Shown here piece after piece: positions 23,001-30,589 of a DNA stretch of 30,589 nt. How positions within the stretch are numbered: position 1 is the stretch's first letter; each line of letters starts with the position of its first letter. The notes beneath the pieces were generated by a model. The model was not told the origin of the DNA and searched no databases. It saw only the letters and a program-made list of their open reading frames with translations. Both the position numbers and the translations under genes were made by a program. Origin of the DNA: Candidatus Aphodoplasma excrementigallinarum (lineage in GTDB: Bacteria > Bacillota > Clostridia > UBA1381 > UMGS1253); contig DVOF01000044.1 in NCBI GenBank assembly GCA_018713805.1, positions 1 through 30,589 of the forward strand, in the 5' to 3' direction.

Positions 23001-25422
23001 CATACCAGCTCCGAAGCCGAGCCAGCCCCTTGCCCGGGATGAGCTCTTGTATTTTAACGGTTACGGCGGCTTCGACCCGGCGGGGCAGGCGTATGTGATT
23101 TTCCTCAAAGGAGGGGAGAGCACGCCCATGCCGTGGAGCAACATCCTGGCAAACGAGCAGTTTGGCACGATTGTGACGGAATCCGGCGGCGGCTTTACCT
23201 ACAGCCGCAACAGCGCGCTTAACAAGCTGACGCCATGGTCGAACGACGCGGTCGGCGACCCGGCGTTTGAGCGGATTTTGATACGTGACACGCAGTCGGG
23301 CTATGTCTTTTCCCCGACGCGCGCGCCGTATAATCAAAATAAAGACTATATGGTGCGGCACGGAATCGGCTACAGCCGGTTTTACCACAACGAAAATGCC
23401 GTAAATACCGAACTGTGCGTGTTTGTCCCACCGGACGCGCCGGTCAAGGTGTCATGGCTTACCGTGACGAACACAGACGGCGCAGCGCGTGAGCTGGCGT
23501 TTACGTATCTGCTGTACCCGGTGCTGGGACAAAAGGCGGAGGATGCGCGCTTCGTCGTGACACGCTTCTCTGACGGCGTTTTATATGCGGAAAACGTATG
23601 CAACGCAGAGTTTGCTGGGCTGACGGCGTTTGCAGCATGCTCGGAGCCGGTCAGCTCCTATACGTCGGACGCGGAGGGCTTTTGTGTACAGTCAAAGGGC
23701 GTCCCGCTCTCTGTTCTGCGCGACGATTTAAACAATAAAACGGAGGCGGGCGCGCCGCCCGTGATAGCCTTGCAGGTCAAACTCCGCCTAATGGCGGGGG
23801 AATCGAAACAGCTTGCCTTTGTGCTCGGGCAGGCGCCACGCGATGAAGCACGGCAGACCGCACAGGCGTATACCGATCTAAAGCGGATTGCGGACAGCTT
23901 TGACAAAACGCTGCATTACTGGCAGGAGTTGACCGGCGGCATCCGGGTGAAAACGCCTGACCAATCCATGGATTTGCTGTTAAACGGCAGGCTGCTCTAT
24001 CAGACGGTTGCGTGCCGGCTGTTCGCCAGAAGCGCGTTTTACCAGTGCGGCGGCGCGTATGGGTACCGCGACCAATTGCAGGACGTACTCGCATTATTAC
24101 CACACAGCCCGCAGCGTGCAAAACAGCAAATCTTGCTCCATGCTGCGCACCAGTTCGAGGAGGGCGACGTGCTGCATTGGTGGCACAGCGTAGAAAACGG
24201 CAATGACCGCGGTATCCGCACGCGCTTTTCCGACGATTTGCTGTGGCTTGCGTATGTGACGCTGGAGTATATGCTCGTCACGGGCGACGAGACGATACTG
24301 GCCGAGCAGGCGCCGTTTGTGACGGGTGCGCCGCTCCAAGACGGGGTAGATGAGCTGTATTATGAGGTGGGCACTACGGAGAAGACGGCCGATTTATACA
24401 CGCATATGCTGCTCGCTATCCGCCGCGCCCTCCAGTTTGGCGAGCACGGACTACTACTGATGGGGAGCGGCGACTGGAACGACGGCATGAGCAGCGTCGG
24501 GAACGGCGGCAAGGGGGAGAGCGTCTGGCTTTCCTGGTTCATGTGCGACATTTTGGAGAAAATGGCTCCTGTCTGCGTGCGCCGCGGCGACGAAAAAGAG
24601 GCGAAAAGCCTGTCTGTGACGCGGGACGACCTTGCCGCTGCGATAGAAAAATCCGCCTGGGACGGGAAGTGGTATTTGCGCGCATATTTCGACGACGGGA
24701 GCCCGCTCGGGTCGCACAAAAGCGAAGAGTGCAAGATCGACGCGATTGCGCAGGCTTGGTCGGTCATCTCGCGCGCGGGCGCGCCCGACCGGGCGGCGCA
24801 GGCGATGGAGTCGGTCAGGACGCACCTTGTGTCCAAAGAAAACGGCCTGATCGCGCTGCTTACGCCCGCTTTCCAGCACAGCGACCCTTCGCCGGGCTAT
24901 ATCCAGAGTTATGTCGCGGGCGTGCGGGAGAACGGGGGACAGTATACCCATGCGGCGGTATGGGTCGTTATGGCGGCGGCATTGCTCGGGGATGGAAATT
25001 TGGCGTGGCAGTATTTTAATTTGATCAACCCGGTCAACCACACACAGTCCGCCATGGAGGCCGCGCGTTATAAAAACGAGCCGTACGCCGTTTCGGCGGA
25101 CGTGTATACCAACCCGGCCCATATGGGGCGCGCGGGCTGGAGCTTTTATACCGGCGCGGCGGCATGGTATTACAAGGTCGGGACGGAGGAAATTCTCGGG
25201 CTAAAAAAGCGCGGAGCCCGGCTCTATATTGTGCCGTGCGTGCCGGAGGAATGGGACGGCTACAAGGTGGAATACCGCTATGGGGGCTCCCTCTACCGCA
25301 TCCATATTCAGCGCGACCGGGAGCTGGAGAAGGGGACAAGCCGCGTACAGGCGGCAAAGGAAGCGTATATTGCCCTGGAGGATAGCAAAGGAAACGTTGA
25401 TATGACAGTTTATTTTAACTGA
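17050..25422 (+). CDS. Cyclic beta-1,2-glucan synthase (GT84-GH189-GH94)
   Basis: A 2790-residue membrane enzyme of the NdvB/Cgs type, which makes cyclic beta-1,2-glucan from UDP-glucose. Order: N-terminal anchor (about 1-20); membrane segments at about 415-465, 815-855 and 940-985; GT84 domain with LDADTRL (about 623-629), SHDLLEG and RWTRGDWQ (about 772-779); a middle glycoamylase-like domain (about 1010-1470), the region assigned to the GH189 cyclising transglycosylase in a related Thermoanaerobacter enzyme; then GH94 beta-sandwich and catalytic parts (about 1530-2785) with GSGDWNDGM (about 2473-2481), which carries the phosphorolytic acid and trims the chain. Length is typical. I chose the ATG at 17050 because AAGGA lies 8 bases before it; the ATG at 17041 directly abuts that site. 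It ends at a strong terminator and is transcribed alone. Confidence 0.94.
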   Translation: MLAKLLVLAVLAAAFIQLWLLAARRVTTARVRIEKVEKTFLPEDKLAQYAQDLADSMTLEKQGGHSGLKAKLASHFAYITSVYRQLNLRAAEGKTLPAAAEWILDNYYIVEKEVAKIEESLSPDVLERISVVTEGEQKGNAVSYALAKEFVAHRAAKIDVSSLRAFLGEYTRHVSLSSDEIWLFFDMLKLALIENIAYLCKRIRFCIKEYDYAGKYAAYVLTKKGDMAQMRQKVLRYFARGRVSRTFVSAFLERMKREGQTGTAVVQLVNESLRRRGMDGRQIILDEQAVQAQYQTGMGGCIRTIVALGDMDLAALYDEVSGTVRQLSADPAGIYERMDADSQRLYQMEVRALSKQTGAAEGVVAEEARQLAERGETEAARHIGYYLLARGREQLLARLGGKEKAHRSRFRGLVYFCGIWFGALAVGILFFLCLLPAGAPVAIVMGVLAFLLATQPAAEIANGIAARLIKPKPLPKLSFPDGLPQSARTLVVTTTLLYDKPGIDALADQMEDFYLLNREDNLYFALLADYKDSAEKIVEQELQGHARQVVERLNQKYADGEKKFFFLLRGQVYSKSEGRWMGAERKRGALCALVRLLKTGAHGDFIAPDDALHELGIKYVITLDADTRLHHGTAARMVGAMAHPVNAPAVDPKRRVVTEGYAIMQPKVGIDIESAGKTFYTKVYAAYGGIDAYSGAASDVYQDLFGEAIFVGKGIFDVDVFDEVLTARLPEERILSHDLLEGSYLRCGLLSDTEVSDSYPPKYLSHMSRLHRWTRGDWQLLAWLGGRVPTKDGTELNPLGKLSKYKIFDNLRRSMLPVIRLLLLLAAMFLPMPYAYPAVGAVLLLGAYPLLHELWSAAASRLRYHISPKFHARILYGAKRAVIEYLLGITMLAYEACQMADAAVRTLWRLAVSKKHMLSWVTAQDAEKRDKTTAAYHYQKMWASPAIGILLILAALLRGGNAVPLFLLFGLWWIAAPWFACCISRPAYYKENALKEENRALFSLLARQMWGYFEEFSTAEHNYLVPDNVQMEPEQKAAARTSPTNIGLLLAATLCARDFGYISTEGMVRRIGRTLDTIDKLKKWQGHLLNWYNTKTLETMAPEYVSTVDNGNYIADLILVRQGILEYANQPNVTKKHLEALLCTAQLARGENPRLMLDTEPLTALLHQEPLRAQDCIDGIDALLQQRKETASGWTKRFWQMAEELKTAFSEQGKNYNAEIGALAARIQKIVDTTSFLPLYDKEKKLFTIGYDVAQEKKNNSYYDLLMSEARQTSFIAVSRGEVGREHWFRLGRSMAAADLHTGLLSWTGTMFEYFMPLLLIKSFRNTIFSESYNFALREQMKYALRFAPVYGISESGYYSFDADLNYMYKAFGVPALGLKRGLANERVIAPYASVMSAMLAPNTAAENMKRLIGLGAYGTYGFYEALDFTKRRLMAGEDYAVVKSFMVHHVGMSFLALDNVFFKNLLQHRFLKEPFLRAGAYLLGEKIPLTPPVSRAAKYEERPKRHRKAEPAQKKAAPCERTFGITEGEGMPQAHILSNKSYMMYLDREGYGYAKLGELYINRFSGYEDGNRGGFFVFVTDDDSGATVPATFLRGMAEPQSGSVTFLNDKAIYTRCDDGLDTKTQITVCPDCNAQIHDITLTNHEARERRFTLTFYTEAIITKKQDDEAHRAFSGLFVSTQFDEAETMLFATRRKRFPQQPDIWACLSVTGESLCGAVSYETDREKFLGRNNTLPSARALNNALPLTNSVGAVLDPALAMRIHVQVGAMQSTSVSFLLSAAETKDEAQKICAGLKSRQAVEEAFIRSQAYSSLLLRYLDLKPGEEERMLAYLPRIAEGKGKKDRFQEQIRENELPKSGLWRFGISGDIPFLLAEIKNEDMLPRAGWAGKLYHYYNEKGFPLDVVLLCEGEHGYGGGLAQEARERTEQYGTGHAGAGRIFVLEGASISGAERKLLYTWCAGVLGDTGSGLDEQFTPAGRNITYSIPAPKPSQPLARDELLYFNGYGGFDPAGQAYVIFLKGGESTPMPWSNILANEQFGTIVTESGGGFTYSRNSALNKLTPWSNDAVGDPAFERILIRDTQSGYVFSPTRAPYNQNKDYMVRHGIGYSRFYHNENAVNTELCVFVPPDAPVKVSWLTVTNTDGAARELAFTYLLYPVLGQKAEDARFVVTRFSDGVLYAENVCNAEFAGLTAFAACSEPVSSYTSDAEGFCVQSKGVPLSVLRDDLNNKTEAGAPPVIALQVKLRLMAGESKQLAFVLGQAPRDEARQTAQAYTDLKRIADSFDKTLHYWQELTGGIRVKTPDQSMDLLLNGRLLYQTVACRLFARSAFYQCGGAYGYRDQLQDVLALLPHSPQRAKQQILLHAAHQFEEGDVLHWWHSVENGNDRGIRTRFSDDLLWLAYVTLEYMLVTGDETILAEQAPFVTGAPLQDGVDELYYEVGTTEKTADLYTHMLLAIRRALQFGEHGLLLMGSGDWNDGMSSVGNGGKGESVWLSWFMCDILEKMAPVCVRRGDEKEAKSLSVTRDDLAAAIEKSAWDGKWYLRAYFDDGSPLGSHKSEECKIDAIAQAWSVISRAGAPDRAAQAMESVRTHLVSKENGLIALLTPAFQHSDPSPGYIQSYVAGVRENGGQYTHAAVWVVMAAALLGDGNLAWQYFNLINPVNHTQSAMEAARYKNEPYAVSADVYTNPAHMGRAGWSFYTGAAAWYYKVGTEEILGLKKRGARLYIVPCVPEEWDGYKVEYRYGGSLYRIHIQRDRELEKGTSRVQAAKEAYIALEDSKGNVDMTVYFN

Positions 25423-25460
25423 TATGAATATGCCAAACACGATAACATGAAACAGACAGA

Positions 25461-25500
25461 CGATGCGTTGGGGAATAACGACCCAACGCATCGTTTTTTT
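25461..25500 (+). terminator. Terminator of the cyclic glucan synthase gene
   Basis: A perfect 12-bp stem (25461-25472 with 25482-25493) has a nine-base loop and is followed by seven Ts. Confidence 0.95.
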
Positions 25501-25546
25501 ATGAAAATTTTTCGATATATTTATATTTACCATCATTATTTTTATA

Positions 25547-25575
25547 TTTACAGGTTGAGAAAAAAACGATATAAT
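25547..25575 (+). promoter_or_regulatory. Sigma-A promoter of the secreted deacetylase-domain protein
   Basis: TTTACA (25547-25552) and TATAAT (25570-25575) are 17 bases apart. The remaining spacer (25501-25659) is very A+T-rich and holds no gene that I can see; it contains the leader repeats listed separately. Confidence 0.8.
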
Positions 25576-25585
25576 TTATATGAAA

Positions 25586-25639
25586 TAACAAAAAAATCGT
25601 TTGATAAGAATTTTTTTTTGTTATGCTTTTAACAAAAAA
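25586..25639 (+). promoter_or_regulatory. Leader repeats with a Rex-like operator
   Basis: TTGTTATGCTTTTAACAA (25618-25635) matches the clostridial Rex operator TTGTTAA-N4-TTAACAA at 13 of 14 fixed positions. It lies about 45 bases downstream of the -10, where a bound repressor could act as a roadblock. As RNA, the middle strand TTTTTTTGTTA can pair either with TAACAAAAAAA at 25586-25596 or with TAACAAAAAA at 25630-25639, so two hairpins compete next to the ribosome-binding site. The stretch is A+T-rich, so chance matches are possible. Confidence 0.4.
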
Positions 25640-25659
25640 TGTATGAAGGGGGCTCTTTC

Positions 25660-28600
25660 ATGTTCAAAAGGTTTTTGTGTGTACTGCTGACGCTGAGCGT
25701 TCTGGGAACGTGCGTTGCATTTCCAGCGTTTTCGGCGGAAAGTGAAACGGAATTGTTTGCAGACAACTTTGAAAATTATGGAGACGTTGGGACGGCTGTG
25801 CCGACCATTGGCGCAAATCCGTGGAATTCGGCGACAAATGCCATAGTTGCCCAGGACCCGCTGGATTCAGGGAATAAAGTGTGCGAGATTTTTGCTTCCG
25901 GCACGCAGTATTGGCCGTCGCTTCATAAAACGGTTGCGATGCAGGTGGACGCGGTTACTGTTTTCACGGGCAGGGTCATGCTGCACCCGACGGCGAGCGT
26001 CCCGGCGCCGTCGTTTTATCTCGAGTACAGGAATTCTGTGGGTAATGACATCGCTAATCGGGAACAGGTGTTCCACATTACGCCGACCTCCATCCGGGGC
26101 GTGGATAAGTCTGACGATTTTGGCGACATAGAGCCGGATACCTGGGTAAGCTATAAGGTGGAAATCATCCCCGGAGACCAGAATGAGGAAACGGAAATCA
26201 ACGTGACCGTTACGGGCGACGGGCTTACAAATGCTGCCGGCGAAAAGGTCAGCGAGATTACGTTTTCGGATAAAAAAGTTTTGGACAATATTGGCGTATA
26301 TGCCAATAACGCCGCCAATATGGTTCACAACACAAATATCAATGAGCCGGGCGACACGAAGCAGGCGAAGGTCTATCTCGACGACGTACGCATTTACGCG
26401 CCGCCGATGCTTTCGAGAGATGCGGACTTGGCGTCGCTTACCTATGGCGAAGGGAACACAAGCGTAGACGGGTTCGACCCGGACATTGTTGAGTACCGCG
26501 TTTCGCTCGACGTGGGGACGGAGGCTGTGAGCCTTTCGGCAGTGCCGAGCGACCCGGAGGCGAGGGTGGAGTACAGCACAGACGAGCTGACCGAGTTCCC
26601 GGGCAGCATAACGGCGACGGTGACGGCGCCCTACGGCAATCAAAAGCAGTATGTTGTCAAATTCAGGATCAAGTCAAGCGAGAGCGAGGTCGAGTCCCAA
26701 ATCCTGAAGGTGAAAAACGGCGCGGCGGGCATTGTTACGCTGACGTTTGACGACGGCGACATTAGCACCGCGGAATTCAACGCGGACATGTTTGAAAAGT
26801 ATGACCTGTGCGGCACAAACTTTTTGATTGGGAAAAACCTGACGAGCGCCGTTCTGCCGAGGATGCAGGCGGTCGTTGAGCGGGGGCGCATCGACGTGGC
26901 GTCGCATGGGATGTACCACGACGGCGGCGTGTATAATCCCGATTCGACGGAGCAGTATTACCAAGAGGAAATCGTTGACAGTAAAACCATGTTTGAAAAC
27001 GCTTTTCCAAGCATTGACGTCATTGTGTTCGGCCCCGGAGATGGGCGCATTACTGACCGTGGGCTGGAACTCGTCAAAGAGCATTACTATGCACAGCGCA
27101 AGGGGACGCGCGGCTTTGGCTCGGTTGAGCCAAGCGAGGACGAACTTTGGGACGCATATGTAAAAGGTATCCACGACGACCCCTCCCTTGCAGGACGGAA
27201 CGGCTGGGTCGATACGGTGATTGAAAACGGCCAGTGGCTGATCGAGCTGTGGCACAGCATTGACGCGCCGGGCTACATGCCGCAGACAAAAGCGGACGCG
27301 GAGGCGCACTATTCCTACATATCGCAGAAGCAGAAGGAAGGGAAGATCTGGGTCGCAACCTATACGCAGGCCGTGAAATATATGCGGGAAAAAAAGGTGT
27401 CGGAGTCGGTTGCGACGCTCGTGGGAGACGCGGTTGAAGTAAGCCTGACCTATCCTGACACCGCGCTTCCGACGGATATTTTCGACTATCCGCTCACTGT
27501 GAAGGTGGAGGTGCCGTCTGGTTGGGGCAGCGCGCAGGTGAGCCAGAACGGACAGACAAAGCTTGTCTCCACATATACGGAAGACGGCAAGACATGGGCA
27601 AACGCGGACATCGTGCCCAACGGTGGAATCGCCGCTTTGACAGAGGGCGTGACCGGCGGCAAGCTGGAGTCGATTATGATCGACGGCGCCGCGATTTCAG
27701 GATTTGACCCGGATCAGCTTTCCTATACGGTTCAGACCCTTGATGCAGACCTTCCCGTGACGGTTTCGGCAAAGGCGCTCGACAGCAGCGCAGAGGTTAC
27801 ATATGCGCCGTCGGCCACAGTAAGCGCCACGCCGGCAACGGTTACGATAAATGTCAAGGATTCGGACGGCGTACAGCAGCAGTATACGGTTACGTTTACC
27901 AAGGAGTTGTCAGGCAACAACAAGCTTGCATCGCTCAGCGTGAACGGGACGCCGCTTTCCTCCTTCAGGCCTGATTTGACGGATTACCTTGTAAAGACGG
28001 ATATGGCCGACGGCGGGGTTACGCTTGCGGCAGAGGCGGAGGACCCAACTGCAAAGGTTGTTTATTCGGCGAACAACATTACAACGCTTCCGCAGGACGT
28101 TACGATAACTGTTACGGCGGAGAATGGAACAAATAAAGTTTATACGTTCAAGCTGTCGGACAGAAACGCAGACACGGTGTTTGCTGATGACGATTTTGAG
28201 TCTTACACGGCAGGCGTAAACATCACGCAGGAAACATGGTCGACCAATAACGGCACGACAAACGGTACCATGGGGGCTGTCGACCCATTTGACGGGACGA
28301 ATCAGGTCGGTAAGATGTATAACCTTACCGGCGGCGTTCAAAACCAGCAGATGAACCGGTACCTCGGCGGCATCAACACCGAGCCGGTCATTGTAAAGGG
28401 AAGATATCTGCTACCGAGCTTTTCGTCCGGGTCGTTTATGGAAGTGATCGTGCGCGGGAACGGTACGGATGGGATAAACGCCGCCAAGTTTGCGCCGAAC
28501 GGCGATATCCAGATTGGCTCTTCAAGCGCGGCAGCCGCGAAATTTGCCGAAAACGAATGGGTGAATTATATTTTCGTGATCAGGCCCGACACGAACCGGT

Positions 28601-30589
28601 ACAGCGTTACCGGGTACTTCTACGGCGACGGCGTACGGACTGCAAGCGGGGAAAAGACGGCTGTTGTTACGGCGAGCGGGTACACGGCAAGCAACTCCAA
28701 AACAGATATGGCGCAGCTTGACGCACGTATTCTGATTAAGGGGAACATGGCAAACGGGGAAGGCAATGCCGCCTATGTTGACGATATAAAAATCTACAGC
28801 GCGGGCCGCTTTGCCATCAGCATGCCGGAGACGGAGAACATCAGCACGCTGGCAGGGATTACGGTAAAGGCAAACCACGATGTTGACATGACGACCGTTA
28901 CTGCAGATGGCATTGAGCTGAAAAATTCCTCCGGGCAGCCGGTGGAGATAGAATCGGTTACGGCAGGCGACGAAGAGATTACGATCAAGACATTATCTGT
29001 CCTGCCAAACGGCAGCTACACGCTGGCGCTGAAGGACAGCGTCAAGGATGTGATTGGGCAGAGCGCGTCAAACACGATTGCCTTTACAGTAAACAACCCC
29101 AACTTTGATGCGATTGAAAGCCTTACCATCAATACGCCTGACAATCTCTATCAGGGATACGACGCGATGGAGGCGGTAAACTTTGAAGTGACGCCCAATC
29201 CGGCGAGCAACATTGATACCAGCTCGATTAGGTGGTATGTCAACGACGAATTGCAGAGCACGGTGGGAACGACGTTCTCCTATACGCCCGCAGAGTGCGG
29301 CAAAACATATCGTGTGTATGCGAAGGTAATCAGTACCGGCGTAACCTCTGAGGTAAAAACAATTGAAGTGGAGCAGCATCCGATCGTGCCGATTACGGCG
29401 CTTGCACTCGACACGCCAGCAAACATCAACCAGACGGTCGGCAATGTTACAGCGGTGACATTTACTGCGCAGACAACGCCGGCGGAGTATGTCGACATGA
29501 ACACAATCGAGTGGTATCTCGACGGCGTAAAGCAGAATGAAACGGGGGCAACTTTCAGTTTCATACCGGCAGATGAAGTCGGCACATACACAGTATATGC
29601 GAAGGTAAAAGATCAGGATATTGTCAGCGACACCAAGACAGTAAGTGTGACGCTCCGTATCCCGCAAGAGGATGTGTTAATCCTTAATGAGGATTTTGAA
29701 AGCTATGATATTGGAGATAGGCCGGCTACCGGCGGAGCAGACATGCAGCAGTTTTCGGCGGCAAACGGCTTGGTGCAGGCGGACCCGAAGAACCCGGACA
29801 ACAAGGTTGCATCCTTCAATGCAGGCAGCGGCGTACAGTACCGGATCGAGGATACGAAGCTTTCTGGCGGGACGTATTACTTTACCGGCGACCTTCTGAT
29901 TCCGAATTTTGCAACGGCAACATTCGATTTTGCGCTCAGAAACAGCGGGGCGGCGTACTTCTTCGCGGTCGGCAATACTACAAAAAACGAAGGGCGCGTC
30001 AGTGTCGCAGGCGGTCAGGAAGCGGGCGTTTATGTCAAAGCAAACGAGTGGGTACACTATACGGTTAAACTCACCATCAATGCGGACGACCCGGCAAACA
30101 GTACGGTCAAAGCATATTTGAGCGGCGGGCTCGATGGGATGGATTACTATGAAAGCGCGGAAAAGACAATTAATTTGTCATCATGTATCGGCGGATATAT
30201 CCTCTGGCGCAGCAGCCCGTCCAACGAAGCGGAACTGCCGCTGATCGACAACATGAAGGTCTACACGACGACGGACCTGCTGCTTAGCATGGAGGAGACG
30301 TCGGGCGTGGCGACGGATGCGCCGGTGGTTGTAAATCTCAACCACGACATCGCGCCGTCGATGCTGACGGCGGAGAACGTGACGCTGCAGACGAGCGGCG
30401 GCGAGAAGGTGGAGCTTGCGTCGGTAACGTTTGACGGGCGCGACCCGTCCCGCGTGACGCTGACGCCGGCAAGCGCGCTTGCGGCGAACACGTCGTATAC
30501 GGTGCTGTTTGGAGAAAACGTCAAGGACGTAGCGGGCAACAGCGCGGCAAACACCGTAAGCTTCACAACGTCCGGCGGAAGCGTTACCC
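25660..30589 (+). CDS. Large secreted protein with NodB polysaccharide deacetylase domain (partial)
   Basis: The first 1643 codons of a gene that is still open at the window edge. Signal peptide 1-26 (cut after AFSA). Modules: three copies of a beta-rich, laminin-G-like domain opening with FEN/FES-Y and closing with DD/DN-x-K/R-x-Y (about 33-246, 843-1048, 1343-1537); three cadherin-like beta-sandwich domains (about 251-336, 667-748, 753-838); a NodB/CE4 deacetylase domain (about 350-590); two Ig-like domains (about 1148-1331); and two SbsA-type Ig domains (about 1053-1145, 1543-1640). NodB metal residues are present: TFDDG (362-366) and HGMYH (416-420). Motif 3 reads FGPGDG (457-462) instead of the usual RPPYG; the LWHSID histidine is His532. 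It probably deacetylates a glycan at or outside the cell surface. GGGGG lies 7 bases before the ATG. Surface anchoring would be encoded beyond the window. Confidence 0.85.
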   Translation, partial: MFKRFLCVLLTLSVLGTCVAFPAFSAESETELFADNFENYGDVGTAVPTIGANPWNSATNAIVAQDPLDSGNKVCEIFASGTQYWPSLHKTVAMQVDAVTVFTGRVMLHPTASVPAPSFYLEYRNSVGNDIANREQVFHITPTSIRGVDKSDDFGDIEPDTWVSYKVEIIPGDQNEETEINVTVTGDGLTNAAGEKVSEITFSDKKVLDNIGVYANNAANMVHNTNINEPGDTKQAKVYLDDVRIYAPPMLSRDADLASLTYGEGNTSVDGFDPDIVEYRVSLDVGTEAVSLSAVPSDPEARVEYSTDELTEFPGSITATVTAPYGNQKQYVVKFRIKSSESEVESQILKVKNGAAGIVTLTFDDGDISTAEFNADMFEKYDLCGTNFLIGKNLTSAVLPRMQAVVERGRIDVASHGMYHDGGVYNPDSTEQYYQEEIVDSKTMFENAFPSIDVIVFGPGDGRITDRGLELVKEHYYAQRKGTRGFGSVEPSEDELWDAYVKGIHDDPSLAGRNGWVDTVIENGQWLIELWHSIDAPGYMPQTKADAEAHYSYISQKQKEGKIWVATYTQAVKYMREKKVSESVATLVGDAVEVSLTYPDTALPTDIFDYPLTVKVEVPSGWGSAQVSQNGQTKLVSTYTEDGKTWANADIVPNGGIAALTEGVTGGKLESIMIDGAAISGFDPDQLSYTVQTLDADLPVTVSAKALDSSAEVTYAPSATVSATPATVTINVKDSDGVQQQYTVTFTKELSGNNKLASLSVNGTPLSSFRPDLTDYLVKTDMADGGVTLAAEAEDPTAKVVYSANNITTLPQDVTITVTAENGTNKVYTFKLSDRNADTVFADDDFESYTAGVNITQETWSTNNGTTNGTMGAVDPFDGTNQVGKMYNLTGGVQNQQMNRYLGGINTEPVIVKGRYLLPSFSSGSFMEVIVRGNGTDGINAAKFAPNGDIQIGSSSAAAAKFAENEWVNYIFVIRPDTNRYSVTGYFYGDGVRTASGEKTAVVTASGYTASNSKTDMAQLDARILIKGNMANGEGNAAYVDDIKIYSAGRFAISMPETENISTLAGITVKANHDVDMTTVTADGIELKNSSGQPVEIESVTAGDEEITIKTLSVLPNGSYTLALKDSVKDVIGQSASNTIAFTVNNPNFDAIESLTINTPDNLYQGYDAMEAVNFEVTPNPASNIDTSSIRWYVNDELQSTVGTTFSYTPAECGKTYRVYAKVISTGVTSEVKTIEVEQHPIVPITALALDTPANINQTVGNVTAVTFTAQTTPAEYVDMNTIEWYLDGVKQNETGATFSFIPADEVGTYTVYAKVKDQDIVSDTKTVSVTLRIPQEDVLILNEDFESYDIGDRPATGGADMQQFSAANGLVQADPKNPDNKVASFNAGSGVQYRIEDTKLSGGTYYFTGDLLIPNFATATFDFALRNSGAAYFFAVGNTTKNEGRVSVAGGQEAGVYVKANEWVHYTVKLTINADDPANSTVKAYLSGGLDGMDYYESAEKTINLSSCIGGYILWRSSPSNEAELPLIDNMKVYTTTDLLLSMEETSGVATDAPVVVNLNHDIAPSMLTAENVTLQTSGGEKVELASVTFDGRDPSRVTLTPASALAANTSYTVLFGENVKDVAGNSAANTVSFTTSGGSVT

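Noticed and set aside
25555..25575. TTGAGA at 25555 as a -35 for the TATAAT at 25570
   Set aside because: Only 9 bases lie between them. TTTACA at 25547 has the correct 17-base spacing.
25639..25659. ATG at 25639 as start of the secreted protein
   Set aside because: It lies before the GGGGG ribosome-binding site and would put acidic residues in front of the signal peptide. The ATG at 25660 has proper spacing.
25702..25713. LGTC as a lipoprotein lipobox in the secreted protein
   Set aside because: The residue before the cysteine is Thr rather than Gly, Ala or Ser, and a better signal peptidase I site, AFSA-ES, follows.
1..30589. CRISPR arrays, tRNA or rRNA genes, insertion sequences, prophage genes
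   Set aside because: I looked for regularly spaced repeats, tRNA-like signatures and transposase or integrase motifs and saw none. Without a search tool a divergent tRNA cannot be fully excluded, but nearly all the sequence is accounted for by protein genes.

Overview
The window looks like a chromosomal segment of an anaerobic, endospore-forming Firmicute, most likely a member of the Clostridia. The evidence is a small acid-soluble spore protein gene, a SpoIIQ-like M23 protein behind a sigma-F-type promoter, an [FeFe]-hydrogenase sensor operon, HemW, and several sigma-A promoters that match the TTGACA/TATAAT pattern well. Coding DNA is fairly G+C-rich and spacers are A+T-rich. I cannot name a genus from the sequence alone.

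Layout. (1) 1-1430: a tiny eight-cysteine protein, then a P-loop ATPase of the PRK06851 type on the minus strand. (2) 1429-4614, minus strand: a three-gene operon of thioredoxin-like [2Fe-2S] protein, [FeFe]-hydrogenase-PAS sensor and SpoIIE-type PP2C phosphatase, preceded by mscL. (3) 5270-8352: an esterase-like alpha/beta hydrolase, then a divergent AraC-family regulator and GH4 alpha-galactosidase. (4) 8451-9590, minus strand: spore genes (SASP and SpoIIQ-like), each with a forespore-type promoter. (5) 9795-11884: a two-gene operon of a radical SAM protein and a TIGR03915-type partner, predicted to act in DNA repair or modification. (6) 11911-16793, minus strand: lepA-hemW-amidohydrolase-GH32, closely spaced. 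(7) 17050-25422: an 8.4-kb cyclic beta-1,2-glucan synthase gene. (8) 25660 to the window end: the first 1643 codons of a secreted multidomain protein containing a NodB deacetylase domain; it runs off the edge.

How the genes may work together. The hydrogenase operon reads as a redox or hydrogen sensor whose output is a phosphatase. The sugar genes (GH4, GH32, cyclic glucan synthase, deacetylase) point to carbohydrate use and envelope glycan work. The radical SAM pair is the most interesting unit: it has a consensus beta-clamp-binding pentapeptide near the C-terminus of the enzyme and a LexA-like inverted repeat over its -35 element, both fitting an uncharacterised, possibly damage-inducible DNA repair system. 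A Rex-like operator lies in the leader of the large surface protein. I saw no tRNA, rRNA, CRISPR array, insertion sequence or phage gene.
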